Part shown: one piece after another, positions 20,730 to 31,136 of the stretch
Position numbering within the stretch: position 1 is the stretch's first letter
Layout: the number at the start of each line of letters is the position of its first letter
Assembly (NCBI GenBank): GCA_031270825.1
Contig: JAISXH010000012.1
Location: 43,796-107,795, forward strand
Direction of reading: 5' to 3'
Length of the DNA stretch: 64,000 nt
Source: Bifidobacteriaceae bacterium
Lineage (GTDB): Bacteria; Actinomycetota; Actinomycetes; Actinomycetales; WQXJ01
The notes under the pieces: generated by a model
Database searches by the model: none
Seen by the model: only the letters and a program-made list of their open reading frames with translations
What the model was told of the DNA's origin: nothing
Program-made: the position numbers and the translations under genes

Positions 20730-20816
20730 CCACCCGCGCGCGAGCAGCGCCACGCCCGCCCCGAGTCACCCCGAGTGCCGCCGCCGCGGTCCACCCGCGC
20801 GCGAGCAGCGCCACGC
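20730..20816. repeat. 26-bp direct repeat pair in the nifJ/pup divergent intergenic region
   Basis: ccacccgcgcgcgagcagcgccacgc at 20730-20755 and 20791-20816, 61 bp apart. Confidence 0.8.
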
Positions 20817-20867
20817 GAAGCGCTCAGACAGGGGCCGATTTGGCCAGGTGAACTAGGATTCTCGATC

Positions 20868-21068
20868 ATGGAGCAAGTGCGTCGAAATGACCTGCCGCGC
20901 CGTGAACGCGACGAGGATGCGTCGCCGCCGGCCCCGCCGGCCTCAGTGGCCCCGGCGCTGCAGGCCCAGACCCAGGCCATTGACGAGCTACTGGATGAAA
21001 TCGACGCCGCCCTGGAGGATTCAGCCGAGGCGTTCGTGCGCGGTTTCGTCCAAAAGGGCGGGCAATGA
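20868..21068 (+). CDS. pup: Prokaryotic ubiquitin-like protein Pup
   Basis: 66 aa ending IDELLDEIDAALEDSAEAFVRGFVQKGGQ (C-terminal GGQ). Confidence 0.96.
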   Translation: MEQVRRNDLPRRERDEDASPPAPPASVAPALQAQTQAIDELLDEIDAALEDSAEAFVRGFVQKGGQ

Positions 21069-21937
21069 GCGGGCTGCCGGACAGTTATTTCGGACCCGGG
21101 AATTCGTTCACGGAGTTTGTCGGCCGGGCGGCGCCGGAGCTGTTGGCCCCGCCGGGCCGTCTGGGCGGATACGGTGACGGCGGCATCGGCCGATTGGGCG
21201 AACCCGGAGCGCGGGACGGTGTCGGGGAACCGGCCACTGCGACCACGATTGTGGCCTTGACCTACAAGGACGGTCTGATCATGGCCGGCGACCGCCGGGC
21301 CACTGTGGGCCATCAAATCGCCTCCCGCGACATCGAGAAGGTTTACCCGGCGGACGCTTGGACCGCGATCGGGATAGCCGGTGTGGCGGGGCTGTCTCTC
21401 CAATTGGTGCGGCTGTTCCAACTCGAATTGGAGCATTACGAGAAGATCGAGGGCGTGGCCCTGTCGCTCAGCGGCAAGGCCCATCGTCTGGCCACCATGG
21501 TCCGTTCCCAATTGGAGCTGGCCATGAAGGGCCTGACGGTGGTGCCGCTGCTGGGCGGCTGGGACGGCGCGGCGCCACGGGTCTTCGCCTTCGACGTCAC
21601 CGGCGGAGCCTATGAGGAGCGCGGTTATGCCGCGATCGGTTCCGGCGCGGTGTTCGCCAAGGGTTCGATGAAGAAACTGCACCGCCCGGCCGCGACTGCC
21701 CGCACCGCCATCCGCACGGCGCTCACCGCGCTCAACGACGCCGCCGATGACGATTCCGCCACCGTCGGGGTGGACCAGGCGCGCGATATCTACCCGGTGG
21801 TCGCCCGCGTCGACGCCCGTGGCTATCACCGCGTCCCGGACCAGGAATTGGCGCGGGCTTTGTTCTCGCGCGGCGGCCCCGCCAAAGCGCCGCCGGAATT
21901 GGAAACGCCGAGCCGGCCGAAGGGACGACGCCCATGA
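21065..21937 (+). CDS. prcB: 20S proteasome beta subunit
   Basis: Propeptide then TTIVALTYKDGLIMAGDRRATVGHQIASRDIEKV; ATGA overlap with pup. Confidence 0.96.
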   Translation: MSGLPDSYFGPGNSFTEFVGRAAPELLAPPGRLGGYGDGGIGRLGEPGARDGVGEPATATTIVALTYKDGLIMAGDRRATVGHQIASRDIEKVYPADAWTAIGIAGVAGLSLQLVRLFQLELEHYEKIEGVALSLSGKAHRLATMVRSQLELAMKGLTVVPLLGGWDGAAPRVFAFDVTGGAYEERGYAAIGSGAVFAKGSMKKLHRPAATARTAIRTALTALNDAADDDSATVGVDQARDIYPVVARVDARGYHRVPDQELARALFSRGGPAKAPPELETPSRPKGRRP

Positions 21938-22620
21938 CCTTGCCGCTGTACGTGCCGCCGGAACAGATCATCAAGGACCGCGCCGATTTCGCCAAACGTG
22001 GTGTGGCCAGAGGCCGGCCGGCGGTGGTCGTCTCGGCGGCGGACGGTGTTCTGCTGGCCGCCGCCAACGCTTCGCGGGCGCTGAAGAAGCTATCGGAGAT
22101 TTACGACCGGCTGGCTTTCGCGGCGGTCGGCAAATGGTCTGAATTCGAGGCCCTCAGGGTGGCCGGGATTCGCTACGCCGACCTGCGCGGCTACTCCTAT
22201 GATCGCGTTGATGTCACCGCCCGCGGCCTGGCCGGGGCCTACGCCCAGTCGATCGCGGCCGCGTTCACCGGCGACCCGAAGCCGCTCGAGGTCGAGTTGG
22301 CGGTGGCGGAAGTCGGGCCGGTCCAGGCGTCCGATGCCGTCTTCCACGTTCGCTTTGACGGTTCGGTCAGCGACGAGTTGCCTTGGGCGGTTCTGGGCGG
22401 GGCGCGCCCCGCCGGCCGCCAGGCCATGGCCGAGGGCTGGCGACCGGGCCTGAGCTTGGCCGAGGCCGCCGGCCTGGCCCGTGCGGCCCTGGCCGAAGAC
22501 GGCCTCAGCGAGGACGGCCACGAGGTCGGGCTGCTGAGGCGAAATGTGCCCGGGCGGGCCTTTATCCGGCTGGGGTCGTTGACGGCGGCGCAATTCGAGA
22601 AGCCGGTGGCGCAGGGGTAG
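21934..22620 (+). CDS. prcA: 20S proteasome alpha subunit
   Basis: MTLPLYVPPEQIIKDRADFAKRGVARGRPAVVVSAADGVLLAAANAS; ATGA overlap with prcB. Confidence 0.95.
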   Translation: MTLPLYVPPEQIIKDRADFAKRGVARGRPAVVVSAADGVLLAAANASRALKKLSEIYDRLAFAAVGKWSEFEALRVAGIRYADLRGYSYDRVDVTARGLAGAYAQSIAAAFTGDPKPLEVELAVAEVGPVQASDAVFHVRFDGSVSDELPWAVLGGARPAGRQAMAEGWRPGLSLAEAAGLARAALAEDGLSEDGHEVGLLRRNVPGRAFIRLGSLTAAQFEKPVAQG

Positions 22621-22745
22621 CGTGAAAGCGATTCGCCAGGGCCGGTCGGGGATCGCGCTCACTGCCGCCAGCGCCGCCGCCAGCGCCGCCGCCTGCGGCC
22701 GCCGGGCCGGCGGCCCGGCCGCGCGGGGAATCTAGAGGCCGGGCT

Positions 22746-24128
22746 GTGAGGGGTGTCTTCGGGCTGGAAACCGAATATGGCATCACCGCCGCCGGATTGA
22801 GCGCCGAGGAGGCGGCCCGCGAGCTGTTCCGCCCGGTGGTGGCGTGGGGGCGCGGCACCAGTGTCTTCACTCCGGCCGGCGCCCGGCTCTATCTCGATGT
22901 CGGCTCGCACCCGGAGTACGCCACGGCGGAGTGCTCGCGGCTGGCGGAGATGGTGGCCCAGGAGCGGGCGGGCGATCAGTTGATGGCGGTGCTGGCGGCG
23001 GCCGCCTCGCGGCGCGCGGGCGTGAACATCGCGCTGATCAAGAACAACACCGATTCGGCTGGGAACGCCTTCGGCTGCCACGAGAACTATCAGGTCCCCC
23101 GGGCCGGTTCGGCCGAGTTGGCTGCGAAGCTGATCCCCTTCCTGGTGACCCGCCAGTTGATCGCCGGCGCGGGCAAGGTCCAGGTCGACCCGAGGGGCGC
23201 CCGTTATGTCCTGTCGCAGCGCGCGTTGCACACTTCGGAGGCGCTGAGCTCGGCCACCACGCGCTCGCGGCCGATGATCAACACCCGCGACGAGCCGCAT
23301 GCCGATGGCGCGCGGTACCGGCGCCTGCATGTCATAGCGGGCGATTCGAACATGTCGGCCGCCGCCGCCGGCTTCAAGTTCGGGGCGACGAATCTGCTGC
23401 TGAGAGCGGCGACAAGCGGGGCCGCCCTGCCGGCCCTGGAGTTGGACCAACCCGCCCGGGCGATCCGCGAAGTCGCCCAAGGCTGGCAAGACGCCCATCC
23501 GGTCGCCCTGGCAGATGGCCGATTGATTCGTCCTGCCGAAGTCCAATGGGAGTATTTCGAGGTTGCGCGGCAGGCCGCCCGAGATAATGAGGACCAGGCC
23601 GTTGTGAACCTTTGGGAACGCGCCCTGACGGCCTGGGACCGACTCGATTTCACCGGCTTGGAAACCGAACTGGATTGGTTGGCGAAATGGCGGCTGATAG
23701 CGCGCTACCGCCAGCGGACCGGCGCCGGCCTGGCCGATCCGCGGGTGTTGCGCCTGGAGCTGGCCTACCACCAGCTAGACGCCCAAGGAGGATTGCGCGC
23801 AAAGCTGGAGGCGCGCGGGCAGTTGGCGGACGGCATCGGACGAAAGGAAATCGCGGCGGCCGTGACCGAGCCGCCGGCCACGACCCGGGGCCGCCTGAGG
23901 GGACGGTTCATCGCCGCCGCCCGCCGGGCGGGACGGGAATACACTGTCGATTGGGTGCGCTTGAAGCTGGGACAGGGCGAAACGGTGGCGCTGACCGATC
24001 CGCTGGACAACTCCGATCCGGCGGCGTTGGCGCTGATCGCCGAGCTGGAAGCGGAACCGGCGGCGGGCCTGGCGAGCGAACTGGACCGGCTCTTCGCCGC
24101 GGCCGGAGTCCAGGCGGATGAGGCCTAG
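22746..24128 (+). CDS. pafA: Pup--protein ligase
   Basis: RGVFGLETEYGITAAG, LIKNNTDSAGNAFGCHENYQV, INTRDEPHADGARYRRLHVIAGDSN; GTG start. Confidence 0.95.
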   Translation: MRGVFGLETEYGITAAGLSAEEAARELFRPVVAWGRGTSVFTPAGARLYLDVGSHPEYATAECSRLAEMVAQERAGDQLMAVLAAAASRRAGVNIALIKNNTDSAGNAFGCHENYQVPRAGSAELAAKLIPFLVTRQLIAGAGKVQVDPRGARYVLSQRALHTSEALSSATTRSRPMINTRDEPHADGARYRRLHVIAGDSNMSAAAAGFKFGATNLLLRAATSGAALPALELDQPARAIREVAQGWQDAHPVALADGRLIRPAEVQWEYFEVARQAARDNEDQAVVNLWERALTAWDRLDFTGLETELDWLAKWRLIARYRQRTGAGLADPRVLRLELAYHQLDAQGGLRAKLEARGQLADGIGRKEIAAAVTEPPATTRGRLRGRFIAAARRAGREYTVDWVRLKLGQGETVALTDPLDNSDPAALALIAELEAEPAAGLASELDRLFAAAGVQADEA

Positions 24129-24203
24129 AGTGGCCACCAGTCGGTGTGAGTTGGCTGGTGGACGAGTTGGTCGAAGGAACTGAACTAGGGAGGGTGGCGG
24201 AGC

Positions 24204-24974
24204 ATGACGGTGGCGCTGAGGGTGATCCCGTGCCTGGACGTGGACGCCGGCCGGGTGGTCAAGGGCGTCAATTTCCGGGACTTGCGGGACGCCGGCGACC
24301 CGGTCGAACTGGCCTCTCTGTACGACCAAATGGGCGCTGATGAGATCACGTTTCTGGACGTGTCGGCTTCGGCCGCCGGTCGGCAAACCATGGTTGAGGT
24401 GGTCGAACGGACCGCCGACGAGGTCTTTGTGCCGTTGACCGTCGGCGGCGGCATCCGTTCGGTCGAAGACGTGGACCGGATGTTGCGGGCCGGGGCGGAC
24501 AAGGTCGGGGTCAACACGGCGGCCATAGCGCAGCCTGAATTGATCCAGCGCATCGCCGAACGTTTCGGCAGCCAGGTGTTGGTCTTGTCGGTCGACGCGC
24601 GGCGCTGCCAGGACGGCGTCGTCACCCCTTCGGGTTACCAGGTGACCACCCACGGCGGTCGCCGCGGGGTGGAACTCGACGCGGTCGAATGGGCGGTGTT
24701 GGGCCAGGAGTTGGGCGCCGGGGAGATCTTGCTCAACTCGATGGACGCCGACGGCACCACCGGCGGCTTCGACCTCGAGATGCTGGAGGCCTTCCGGCGG
24801 GTGGTGGCCTTGCCGCTGATCGCCTCGGGCGGGGCGGGGCGGCCAGACGATTTCGTGGCCGCCGCCGCCACCGGCGCCGATGCCGTCTTGGCGGCCTCTG
24901 TATTCCATTTCGGCGCCTTGACGATTGGGCAGGTCAAACAGGCGCTGGCGGCGGCCGGGCATGAGGTTCGTTGA
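24204..24974 (+). CDS. hisF: Imidazole glycerol phosphate synthase subunit HisF
   Basis: [55 protein letters not shown]. Confidence 0.97.
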   Translation: MTVALRVIPCLDVDAGRVVKGVNFRDLRDAGDPVELASLYDQMGADEITFLDVSASAAGRQTMVEVVERTADEVFVPLTVGGGIRSVEDVDRMLRAGADKVGVNTAAIAQPELIQRIAERFGSQVLVLSVDARRCQDGVVTPSGYQVTTHGGRRGVELDAVEWAVLGQELGAGEILLNSMDADGTTGGFDLEMLEAFRRVVALPLIASGGAGRPDDFVAAAATGADAVLAASVFHFGALTIGQVKQALAAAGHEVR

Positions 24975-25527
24975 AATGGGCGGCAATGGGACCAGCGGGA
25001 CCGGCGGTACCAGTGGGTCCGGCGGGAGTGGGGGAGTCGGCCGGCCTGGCGGGACTGGCGACGTGGAGCGCGCGCCTCTGGGCGGGGAGTTGACTGGGCC
25101 GGCGGAATCGCCGGCAGAGCCCTTGGCGTCGGCTGGGACCAAGGTGGCTGGGCCAGCGGTTGGGGAAGCCGATTCGGCCCGGGATCTGGCGGATGGCTTG
25201 AAACCGGGCGCCGATGGTCTGATCCCGGCGGTGATTCAGCAGCACGATTCAGGTCAGGTCTTGATGGTGGGATATATGGATCGAGAGGCTGTCCGGCGCA
25301 CGCTGACAAGCGGTCGGGTCTGGTTCTGGTCGCGGTCCCGGCAAGAGTATTGGCGCAAAGGCGACACCTCCGGCCATATCCAATTGGTCAAGTCGGTGGC
25401 CGCGGATTGCGACGGTGACGCTTTGCTGGTGCGAGTGGATCAAATCGGAGCGGCCTGCCACACCGGCGCCAGGACCTGCTTTGAGGGACGGGAATTGCTG
25501 GCGGCGAGTCGGGACCGGGCCGAATGA
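24961..25527 (+). CDS. hisI: Phosphoribosyl-AMP cyclohydrolase with ~75-aa Gly/Ser/Thr/Pro/Ala-rich N-terminal extension
   Basis: Core [54 protein letters not shown]...[11 protein letters not shown]. Confidence 0.93.
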   Translation: MRFVEMGGNGTSGTGGTSGSGGSGGVGRPGGTGDVERAPLGGELTGPAESPAEPLASAGTKVAGPAVGEADSARDLADGLKPGADGLIPAVIQQHDSGQVLMVGYMDREAVRRTLTSGRVWFWSRSRQEYWRKGDTSGHIQLVKSVAADCDGDALLVRVDQIGAACHTGARTCFEGRELLAASRDRAE

Positions 25528-25566
25528 CGACAAAGGCACTGGCCCCGACCCTGTAGGTTGGTTGTT

Positions 25567-26133
25567 GTGAGCGAACAATCCCCTTATGGCCCGGCTGGTC
25601 CCCAGCCCGTCGGACCCTACGCCGAGCCGCAGCCTTATGCCGCGCGGCCGTTCGATCCGCCCACCTCCGCCTACCCGCCGGCAGCTTATCCCCAGGTCCC
25701 CAGCCAGCCCTACGACCCCTATTCCGGGGTATACGGCGGCTGGTCGGCCGCTGGCCCCTCTGCGATCGGTCCCTACGCGCCCTACCCCGCTTATCAGGGC
25801 TTCGCGGCGGCGAGGCCGGCCAAGAACGGCATGGGCGTGGCCTCGCTGGTGCTGTCGATTGCCGGAGTCACTGTCCTGGCCGGATTGGCCATCGGGTCGA
25901 TCCTGGGCGTGATCTTTGGGCATATCGGGCTGGCGGCGGCGGGTCGAGGCGAAGCCAACAATAAGGGCATCGCGTTGGCGGGTGTGATTATCGGCTACAT
26001 CGGCATAGCGCTGAGTCTGTTGATCTGGGGACTGGTGGCGGCTGTTGGAAGCTCTTATTGGGGCGGTTACACCGACTACATCTCCGCCGTGGGCCTGCCC
26101 GCCCTGGCCGGAGCGGTTCCCCCAGCGGTCTAG
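25567..26133 (+). CDS. DUF4190-type membrane protein with Pro/Tyr-rich N-terminus
   Basis: [61 protein letters not shown]. Confidence 0.75.
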   Translation: MSEQSPYGPAGPQPVGPYAEPQPYAARPFDPPTSAYPPAAYPQVPSQPYDPYSGVYGGWSAAGPSAIGPYAPYPAYQGFAAARPAKNGMGVASLVLSIAGVTVLAGLAIGSILGVIFGHIGLAAAGRGEANNKGIALAGVIIGYIGIALSLLIWGLVAAVGSSYWGGYTDYISAVGLPALAGAVPPAV

Positions 26134-26150
26134 AGAAATCGGGGAAGCTG

Positions 26151-26975
26151 GTGAAAAAGACCGGGACGGTCCTCGACCACATCATTGCCGGCGTGCGCGA
26201 GGACTTGGCCGAGCGTCAGGCTTGCCTCGATTTGAGTCATGTGAAGGAATTGGCGGCCGCACGGCCGCCGGCCAAGGACTTCCTGGCCCGGCTTCGCGAC
26301 AGCGCCTCAGTCGCGGTGGTGGCAGAAGTCAAACGCTCGAGTCCGTCGCGAGGGCCGATCGCCGCTATCGCCGACCCGGCCGCCTTGGCTGCGGCCTATG
26401 AGGCGGGCGGGGCAGCGGCCATCTCGGTCCTGACCGAGGGACGCCACTTCGGAGGCTCTCTGCGCGATCTGGCGGCGGTGCGCCGCGCGGTCGACGTGCC
26501 GGTCTTGCGGAAGGACTTCATTGTCAGCTCCTACCAAGTCTGGGAGGCGCGGGCACACGGCGCCGATTTGGTGTTGTTGATAGTGGCCGCCCTGGAGCGG
26601 CTGCAGTTGATCGGGCTGATCGAGCGCACCCACTCGTTGGGGATGACGCCGTTGGTGGAGGTCCATGACGAGGTCGAACTGGAGATCGCGCAGGAGGCCG
26701 GAGCGAAGCTGATCGGTTTCAACGCCAGAGATTTGAAGACGCTCTCGGTCGATCCGTCGGTGTTCGACCGCTTGGCGCCGCTGGCCGCTCCCGGGATCGT
26801 CAAAGTCGCCGAATCCGGTGTTTCCAGTCCGCATGACTTGGCCGCCTACGCTTACCGAGGGGCCGATGCCGTCTTGATCGGCGAGTACTTGGCCTCGGCG
26901 CCGCATCCCGAGCAGGCCGTCAGGGAATTGGTGGCCATGGGCGCGCACCCATCTGTGAGATCATTGCGCCGATGA
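26151..26975 (+). CDS. trpC: Indole-3-glycerol phosphate synthase
   Basis: [53 protein letters not shown]; start GTG 26151. Confidence 0.96.
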   Translation: MKKTGTVLDHIIAGVREDLAERQACLDLSHVKELAAARPPAKDFLARLRDSASVAVVAEVKRSSPSRGPIAAIADPAALAAAYEAGGAAAISVLTEGRHFGGSLRDLAAVRRAVDVPVLRKDFIVSSYQVWEARAHGADLVLLIVAALERLQLIGLIERTHSLGMTPLVEVHDEVELEIAQEAGAKLIGFNARDLKTLSVDPSVFDRLAPLAAPGIVKVAESGVSSPHDLAAYAYRGADAVLIGEYLASAPHPEQAVRELVAMGAHPSVRSLRR

Positions 26976-28156
26976 GCGAACAGTTGCCCGGGCCCTATTT
27001 CGGGCCCTACGGCGGCCGGTTTGTGCCCGAAGCCCTAATCGCCGCCCTAGACCAGTTGAGCGCCGCCCACGAGTCAGCCAAGGCCGATCCGGCTTTCGCG
27101 GCCGAACTCGGGCGCCTGGCCGCCAATTACTCCGGTCGGCCCACCCCTCTGACCGAGGTGCCGCGTTTCGCCACCCGAGCCGGGGGCGCCCGGGTCTTTC
27201 TGAAACGCGAGGACTTGGCGCACACGGGCTCCCACAAGATCAACAACGTCCTCGGCCAAGCGCTGCTGACCAAACGCCTCGGCAAGTCGCGCGTCATCGC
27301 CGAGACCGGGGCCGGGCAGCATGGTGTGGCAACCGCCACGGCGGCCGCGCTGATGGGCCTGGAATGCGTGGTCTATATGGGCTTGGAGGACACCAAGCGC
27401 CAGGCGCTGAATGTGGCGCGGATGCGGCTGCTCGGCGCCGAGGTTATCAGCGTGGCGACCGGGTCGAAGACTCTCAAGGACGCCATCAATGAGGCTCTGC
27501 GCGACTGGGTGGCCAATGTGGCGGACACCAACTACGTCTTCGGCACCGCCGCCGGGCCGCATCCGTTCCCGGCCATGGTGCGTGATTTCCAAGCGGTGAT
27601 CGGGCGCGAGGCCAAGGAGCAGATCCTGTCCCAGGTGGGCCGGCTGCCGGACGCCGCGGCGGCCTGTGTCGGCGGCGGATCCAATTCGATCGGTTTGTTC
27701 ACGGCCTTCCTGGAGGACTTGGATGTGGGCTTGTACGGCTTCGAGGCCGGGGGCGGCGGCGTTGCCAGCGGCCGTCATGCCGCCACTTTGACGGCAGGCA
27801 GCCCTGGCGCCCTGCATGGGGCCAAGTCTTATCTGTTGCAGGACGCGGACGGACAGACGATCGAGTCGCACTCGATTTCGGCGGGCCTGGACTATCCCGG
27901 GGTCGGGCCGCAGCACTCCTGGTTGAAGGACTCGGGGCGGGCGCATTACCGGCCGGTGGATGACGCCGCCGCGATGGACGCCTTTAGCTGGTTAAGCCGT
28001 TCCGAGGGGATCATGCCGGCGATCGAATCGGCCCACGCCTTGGCTGGGGCCATGGACTTGGGGGTCGAGCTGGGGCCGGAGGCGACCATCCTGGTTTGCC
28101 TGTCGGGGCGCGGTGACAAGGATGTCGAGACGGCGGCGAGGTGGTTCAACCTATGA
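26972..28156 (+). CDS. trpB: Tryptophan synthase beta chain
   Basis: [42 protein letters not shown]. Confidence 0.97.
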   Translation: MSEQLPGPYFGPYGGRFVPEALIAALDQLSAAHESAKADPAFAAELGRLAANYSGRPTPLTEVPRFATRAGGARVFLKREDLAHTGSHKINNVLGQALLTKRLGKSRVIAETGAGQHGVATATAAALMGLECVVYMGLEDTKRQALNVARMRLLGAEVISVATGSKTLKDAINEALRDWVANVADTNYVFGTAAGPHPFPAMVRDFQAVIGREAKEQILSQVGRLPDAAAACVGGGSNSIGLFTAFLEDLDVGLYGFEAGGGGVASGRHAATLTAGSPGALHGAKSYLLQDADGQTIESHSISAGLDYPGVGPQHSWLKDSGRAHYRPVDDAAAMDAFSWLSRSEGIMPAIESAHALAGAMDLGVELGPEATILVCLSGRGDKDVETAARWFNL

Positions 28157-29034
28157 ACGCGGTTCGGTTCCGACCTGTCGGGCCAGACGACGCCGATGAC
28201 GCCCTGGCGGCTGGCGACGCTCCAGCCGAGCAGGCGTCCGCCGGCCGGGCGCCCGGCCCGCAGGCGGGCGCGGCCGGGGCGATAGACCGCGCCCGCAGCC
28301 AGGGGCGGGCCGCTTTGATGGCCTATCTACCCTGCGGCTTCCCGTCCCTGCGCGCGTCCATCGACGCCTGTCAGGCTCTGATCCGGGGCGGCGTCGACCT
28401 GATCGAGCTGGGTCTGCCCTACTCCGACCCGGTGATGGACGGTCCGATCATTGGCGAAGCCGTGACCGCCGCGTTGGAGGCGGGCTTCCGCGTGGCCGAT
28501 GTCTTCGAGGCGACCGCCGAACTGGCCCCGACCGGCGTCCCGATCGAAGTCATGACCTACTACAACCCGGTCTTTCGGCGGGGGGAGGAGCGGTTTGCGG
28601 CCGATTTGGCGGCGGCGGGAGGCGCCGGGCTGGTCACCCCGGATCTGATCCCGGAGGAATCCGGGGCTTGGGTCGCCGCCGCAGACCGCTTCGGCCTGGA
28701 CAAGATCTTCCTGGTGGCGCCTTCGTCGCCAGAGGCGAGGCTGCGGCTGACCGCCAACGCCTGCCGTGGCTTCACCTATGCCACTTCGACTATGGGCGTC
28801 ACCGGGCTGAGGGCGTCGCTGTCGGAATTGGCGCGGCCGCTGGTCGAACGAACCCGAGCTGCGGGCGCCGAAAACGTCTGCGTGGGCGTCGGGGTCTCCA
28901 CCGCGGACCAGGCCGCCGAGGTTGCCAGTTTCGCCGATGGTGTGATTGTCGGATCGGCCTTTGTAAAGCGTTTGGCGGCGGATCAGGACCTTGAAGGCTT
29001 CGCCGCCGACTTGCGTGCGGCGGTGGCGCGGTGA
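28153..29034 (+). CDS. trpA: Tryptophan synthase alpha chain
   Basis: [47 protein letters not shown] 28153 overlaps trpB stop. Confidence 0.96.
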   Translation: MNAVRFRPVGPDDADDALAAGDAPAEQASAGRAPGPQAGAAGAIDRARSQGRAALMAYLPCGFPSLRASIDACQALIRGGVDLIELGLPYSDPVMDGPIIGEAVTAALEAGFRVADVFEATAELAPTGVPIEVMTYYNPVFRRGEERFAADLAAAGGAGLVTPDLIPEESGAWVAAADRFGLDKIFLVAPSSPEARLRLTANACRGFTYATSTMGVTGLRASLSELARPLVERTRAAGAENVCVGVGVSTADQAAEVASFADGVIVGSAFVKRLAADQDLEGFAADLRAAVAR

Positions 29035-30017
29035 ACCCACTGGCTTTTCTGCCCAGTCCCACGCACAGCGTCTGGCACATCGGCGACATCCCGATCAGGG
29101 CCTACGCGCTGACAATGATCGCCGCGATCGTCGCGGCCGGTTGGATCGGCGCGAAACGGCTGACCGACAAGGGCTACAAGGGCGACTCGATGTTCGACAT
29201 CGCCCTGTGGGCGGTGCCGTTCGGGATTGTCGGAGCGCGGCTCTATCACGTCATCACCACCCCGGAGCCCTACTTCGGCGCCGGCGGCAACCCGTGGGAC
29301 GCTTTCGCGATCTGGCGGGGCGGCCTGGGGGTCTGGGGCGCCATCGCGCTCGGGGCGGTCGGCGGGGCGATCGGCGCCAAGCGGGTCGGGATTCCGCTCG
29401 GAGCCGTGGCCGATGCTTTGGCGCCCGGGATCGCGGTTGGCCAAGCCATCGGCCGGCTCGGGAACTGGTTCAACCAGGAACTGTTCGGGGCGCCGACCAC
29501 CCTGCCCTGGGGGCTGCAGGTCTCGGACCAGGTGGCGGCGGCGGCCGGATACCCGGCCGGAACGCTGTTCCATCCCACGTTCCTTTACGAACTGCTCTGG
29601 AACCTGGGCGTGGCGGTCGCGTTGGTCTGGGCCGGACGGCGGTGGCGCTGGGGCCACGGCCAAACCTTCTTCGCCTATATGACTTTCTACTGCCTGGGCC
29701 GGGTCTGGATCGAGGCTCTGCGGATCGACACCGCCAACCACTTCCTGGGCCTGCGGCTGAATGTTTGGACATCGATCGTGGTGGGGCTGGCCGGAGTGGC
29801 CGGCTTCTGGTGGTCGCGTCGCAAGTACGGCGACGATCTGCAACTAGCCGAAGAGGTCGATGCCGCTTCGCCGCCACAATCCGATCCGACCGGCGACCAG
29901 CCGGAGCCAGAAGGCGGCGCCGGGGAAAGAACTGAGGTTGGGGACGGCATCGTCGACAATCCCGAGCCGACTGAGGCGGAAGCAGACAGCGAGACGGCGC
30001 CTGACGGCGCCGCGTAA
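29031..30017 (+). CDS. lgt: Prolipoprotein diacylglyceryl transferase
   Basis: RLYHVITTPEPYF, IAVGQAIGRLGNWFNQELFGAPT; GTGA overlap with trpA. Confidence 0.95.
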   Translation: MNPLAFLPSPTHSVWHIGDIPIRAYALTMIAAIVAAGWIGAKRLTDKGYKGDSMFDIALWAVPFGIVGARLYHVITTPEPYFGAGGNPWDAFAIWRGGLGVWGAIALGAVGGAIGAKRVGIPLGAVADALAPGIAVGQAIGRLGNWFNQELFGAPTTLPWGLQVSDQVAAAAGYPAGTLFHPTFLYELLWNLGVAVALVWAGRRWRWGHGQTFFAYMTFYCLGRVWIEALRIDTANHFLGLRLNVWTSIVVGLAGVAGFWWSRRKYGDDLQLAEEVDAASPPQSDPTGDQPEPEGGAGERTEVGDGIVDNPEPTEAEADSETAPDGAA

Positions 30018-30041
30018 TTGGACCGGGCGCGCGAAAACCAA

Positions 30042-30074
30042 TCGGCCGGCGCCGCTAAGTGAGGCGCCGGCCGA
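30042..30074. terminator. Bidirectional terminator hairpin between convergent lgt and DUF4870 gene
   Basis: Perfect 12-bp stem tcggccggcgcc / ggcgccggccga with 9-nt loop gctaagtga. Confidence 0.8.
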
Positions 30075-30110
30075 AGGGCCGCTTGACGCAGAAGCGTCGA
30101 CGGTCAGGGA

Positions 30111-30668
30111 CTACTTCAGGATCTCGATGCTGCCGATCAGGGGCAGCGGCTTGAATTCGCCCTTGGCCGCGTTGACGATGCCGATGATCGCGAGGATGAA
30201 GAATGCCAGCGAGACCAGACCGAAGATCGCGTTGAGGGCGAAGTAGAAGGACAAGCCGCGGACAAACGACAAGGTCACTTGAGCGACGATTGCCCAGCCG
30301 ACTTCGGCGATGAACAGAACCAGGCCTTGGTTGGCGTGGTAACGCGCGAACCGGGACTGCTTGGCGGCGAAGATCGGGACCAAGACAAAGATGCCGATGT
30401 AGGACAAGATCGCCATCGCTTTGTTCTGTTGGATGTCCGGGTCGGCGCCTCCAGGAGCGCCGTATTGGGGCGGATAGCCGCCCTGCTGAAATTGTTGTGG
30501 CGGCGGATACCCGCCCGGGGCCGGTTGCTGGGGCGGCGGATAGCCGCCCTGCGGAGGCTGCTGGGGCGGCAGATATGCGCCCGGGGCTGGCTGCTGAGGT
30601 GGCGGATAACCGCCCTGGGGCTGCTGTGGTGGATAGTAGCCCTCGGGGGGCTGCGGAGGTTGGGTCAT
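30111..30668 (-). CDS. DUF4870-type membrane protein with PPQQP(A/P)GGY repeat N-terminus
   Basis: Tandem GGYPPPQQPAPG units then DPDIQQNKAMAILSYIGIFVLVPIFAAKQSRFARYHANQGLVLF. Confidence 0.8.
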   Translation of the reverse strand: MTQPPQPPEGYYPPQQPQGGYPPPQQPAPGAYLPPQQPPQGGYPPPQQPAPGGYPPPQQFQQGGYPPQYGAPGGADPDIQQNKAMAILSYIGIFVLVPIFAAKQSRFARYHANQGLVLFIAEVGWAIVAQVTLSFVRGLSFYFALNAIFGLVSLAFFILAIIGIVNAAKGEFKPLPLIGSIEILK

Positions 30669-31004
30669 GGTCCGTCCTTAAGGTTTCGCCGAGATGGTAA
30701 CGGGCGTCCCTGAACCTAGCGCATTTTCGGGCCGACTGTCACCTTAAGTCACGGCATTTCGCCGGCTCGGGCCTGATTTCGGCCTTGGAGCGTGCCTGAA
30801 ATGTCCTGGCCATGCCAGGACCAGGTATCCTGGCAGGGAGGTCGCGTCGATGTTCGGAGCGGCCTCGCGGACTGCCGTTGACACCAGCGCGTCGGCCTGG
30901 GCGGGGGGCAAGAAGCAGCGCTCCCGAGGCGCCTGCGGGCGACTGGCGGGGAGTCGGCTGGCGGATGCCGCCCGGCCTGGAGCCTGGGTCCTGGCAGGCC
31001 AAAC

Positions 31005-31136
31005 CCTAGGACGGTGGCGCATAGCCACCATCCGACCATGCCGCAAGGCGCGGGCGAATCCCCGCCTGTGGTGTGGGCCCAGGCGGGCAAACACAGCTTT
31101 GGCCTAGGGAGCCGGTGTGTTCACCGGATTCCTAGG
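31005..31136 (+). ncRNA. Structured ~130-bp element, copy A (divergent), upstream of gltB
   Basis: CCTAGG-bounded; hairpins GGTGGC/GCCACC, GGCG-c-GGG/CCCCGCC (loop CGAAT), TGTG/CACA, CCTAGGgAgCCGGTG/CACCGGaTtCCTAGG; conserved CCGACC and GGCAAAC blocks. Confidence 0.55.

Noticed and set aside
20353-20814. N-terminal 154 aa of the 1858-aa ORF-track entry
   Set aside because: Reads as non-conserved Arg/Ala/Pro sequence before the PFOR N-terminal motif; a GTG start at 20352 is more plausible.
30739-31107. Short ORFs (65-116 aa) in the gltB upstream region
   Set aside because: No start/SD context or recognisable domains; overlapping ORFs on both strands coincide with the hairpin element.
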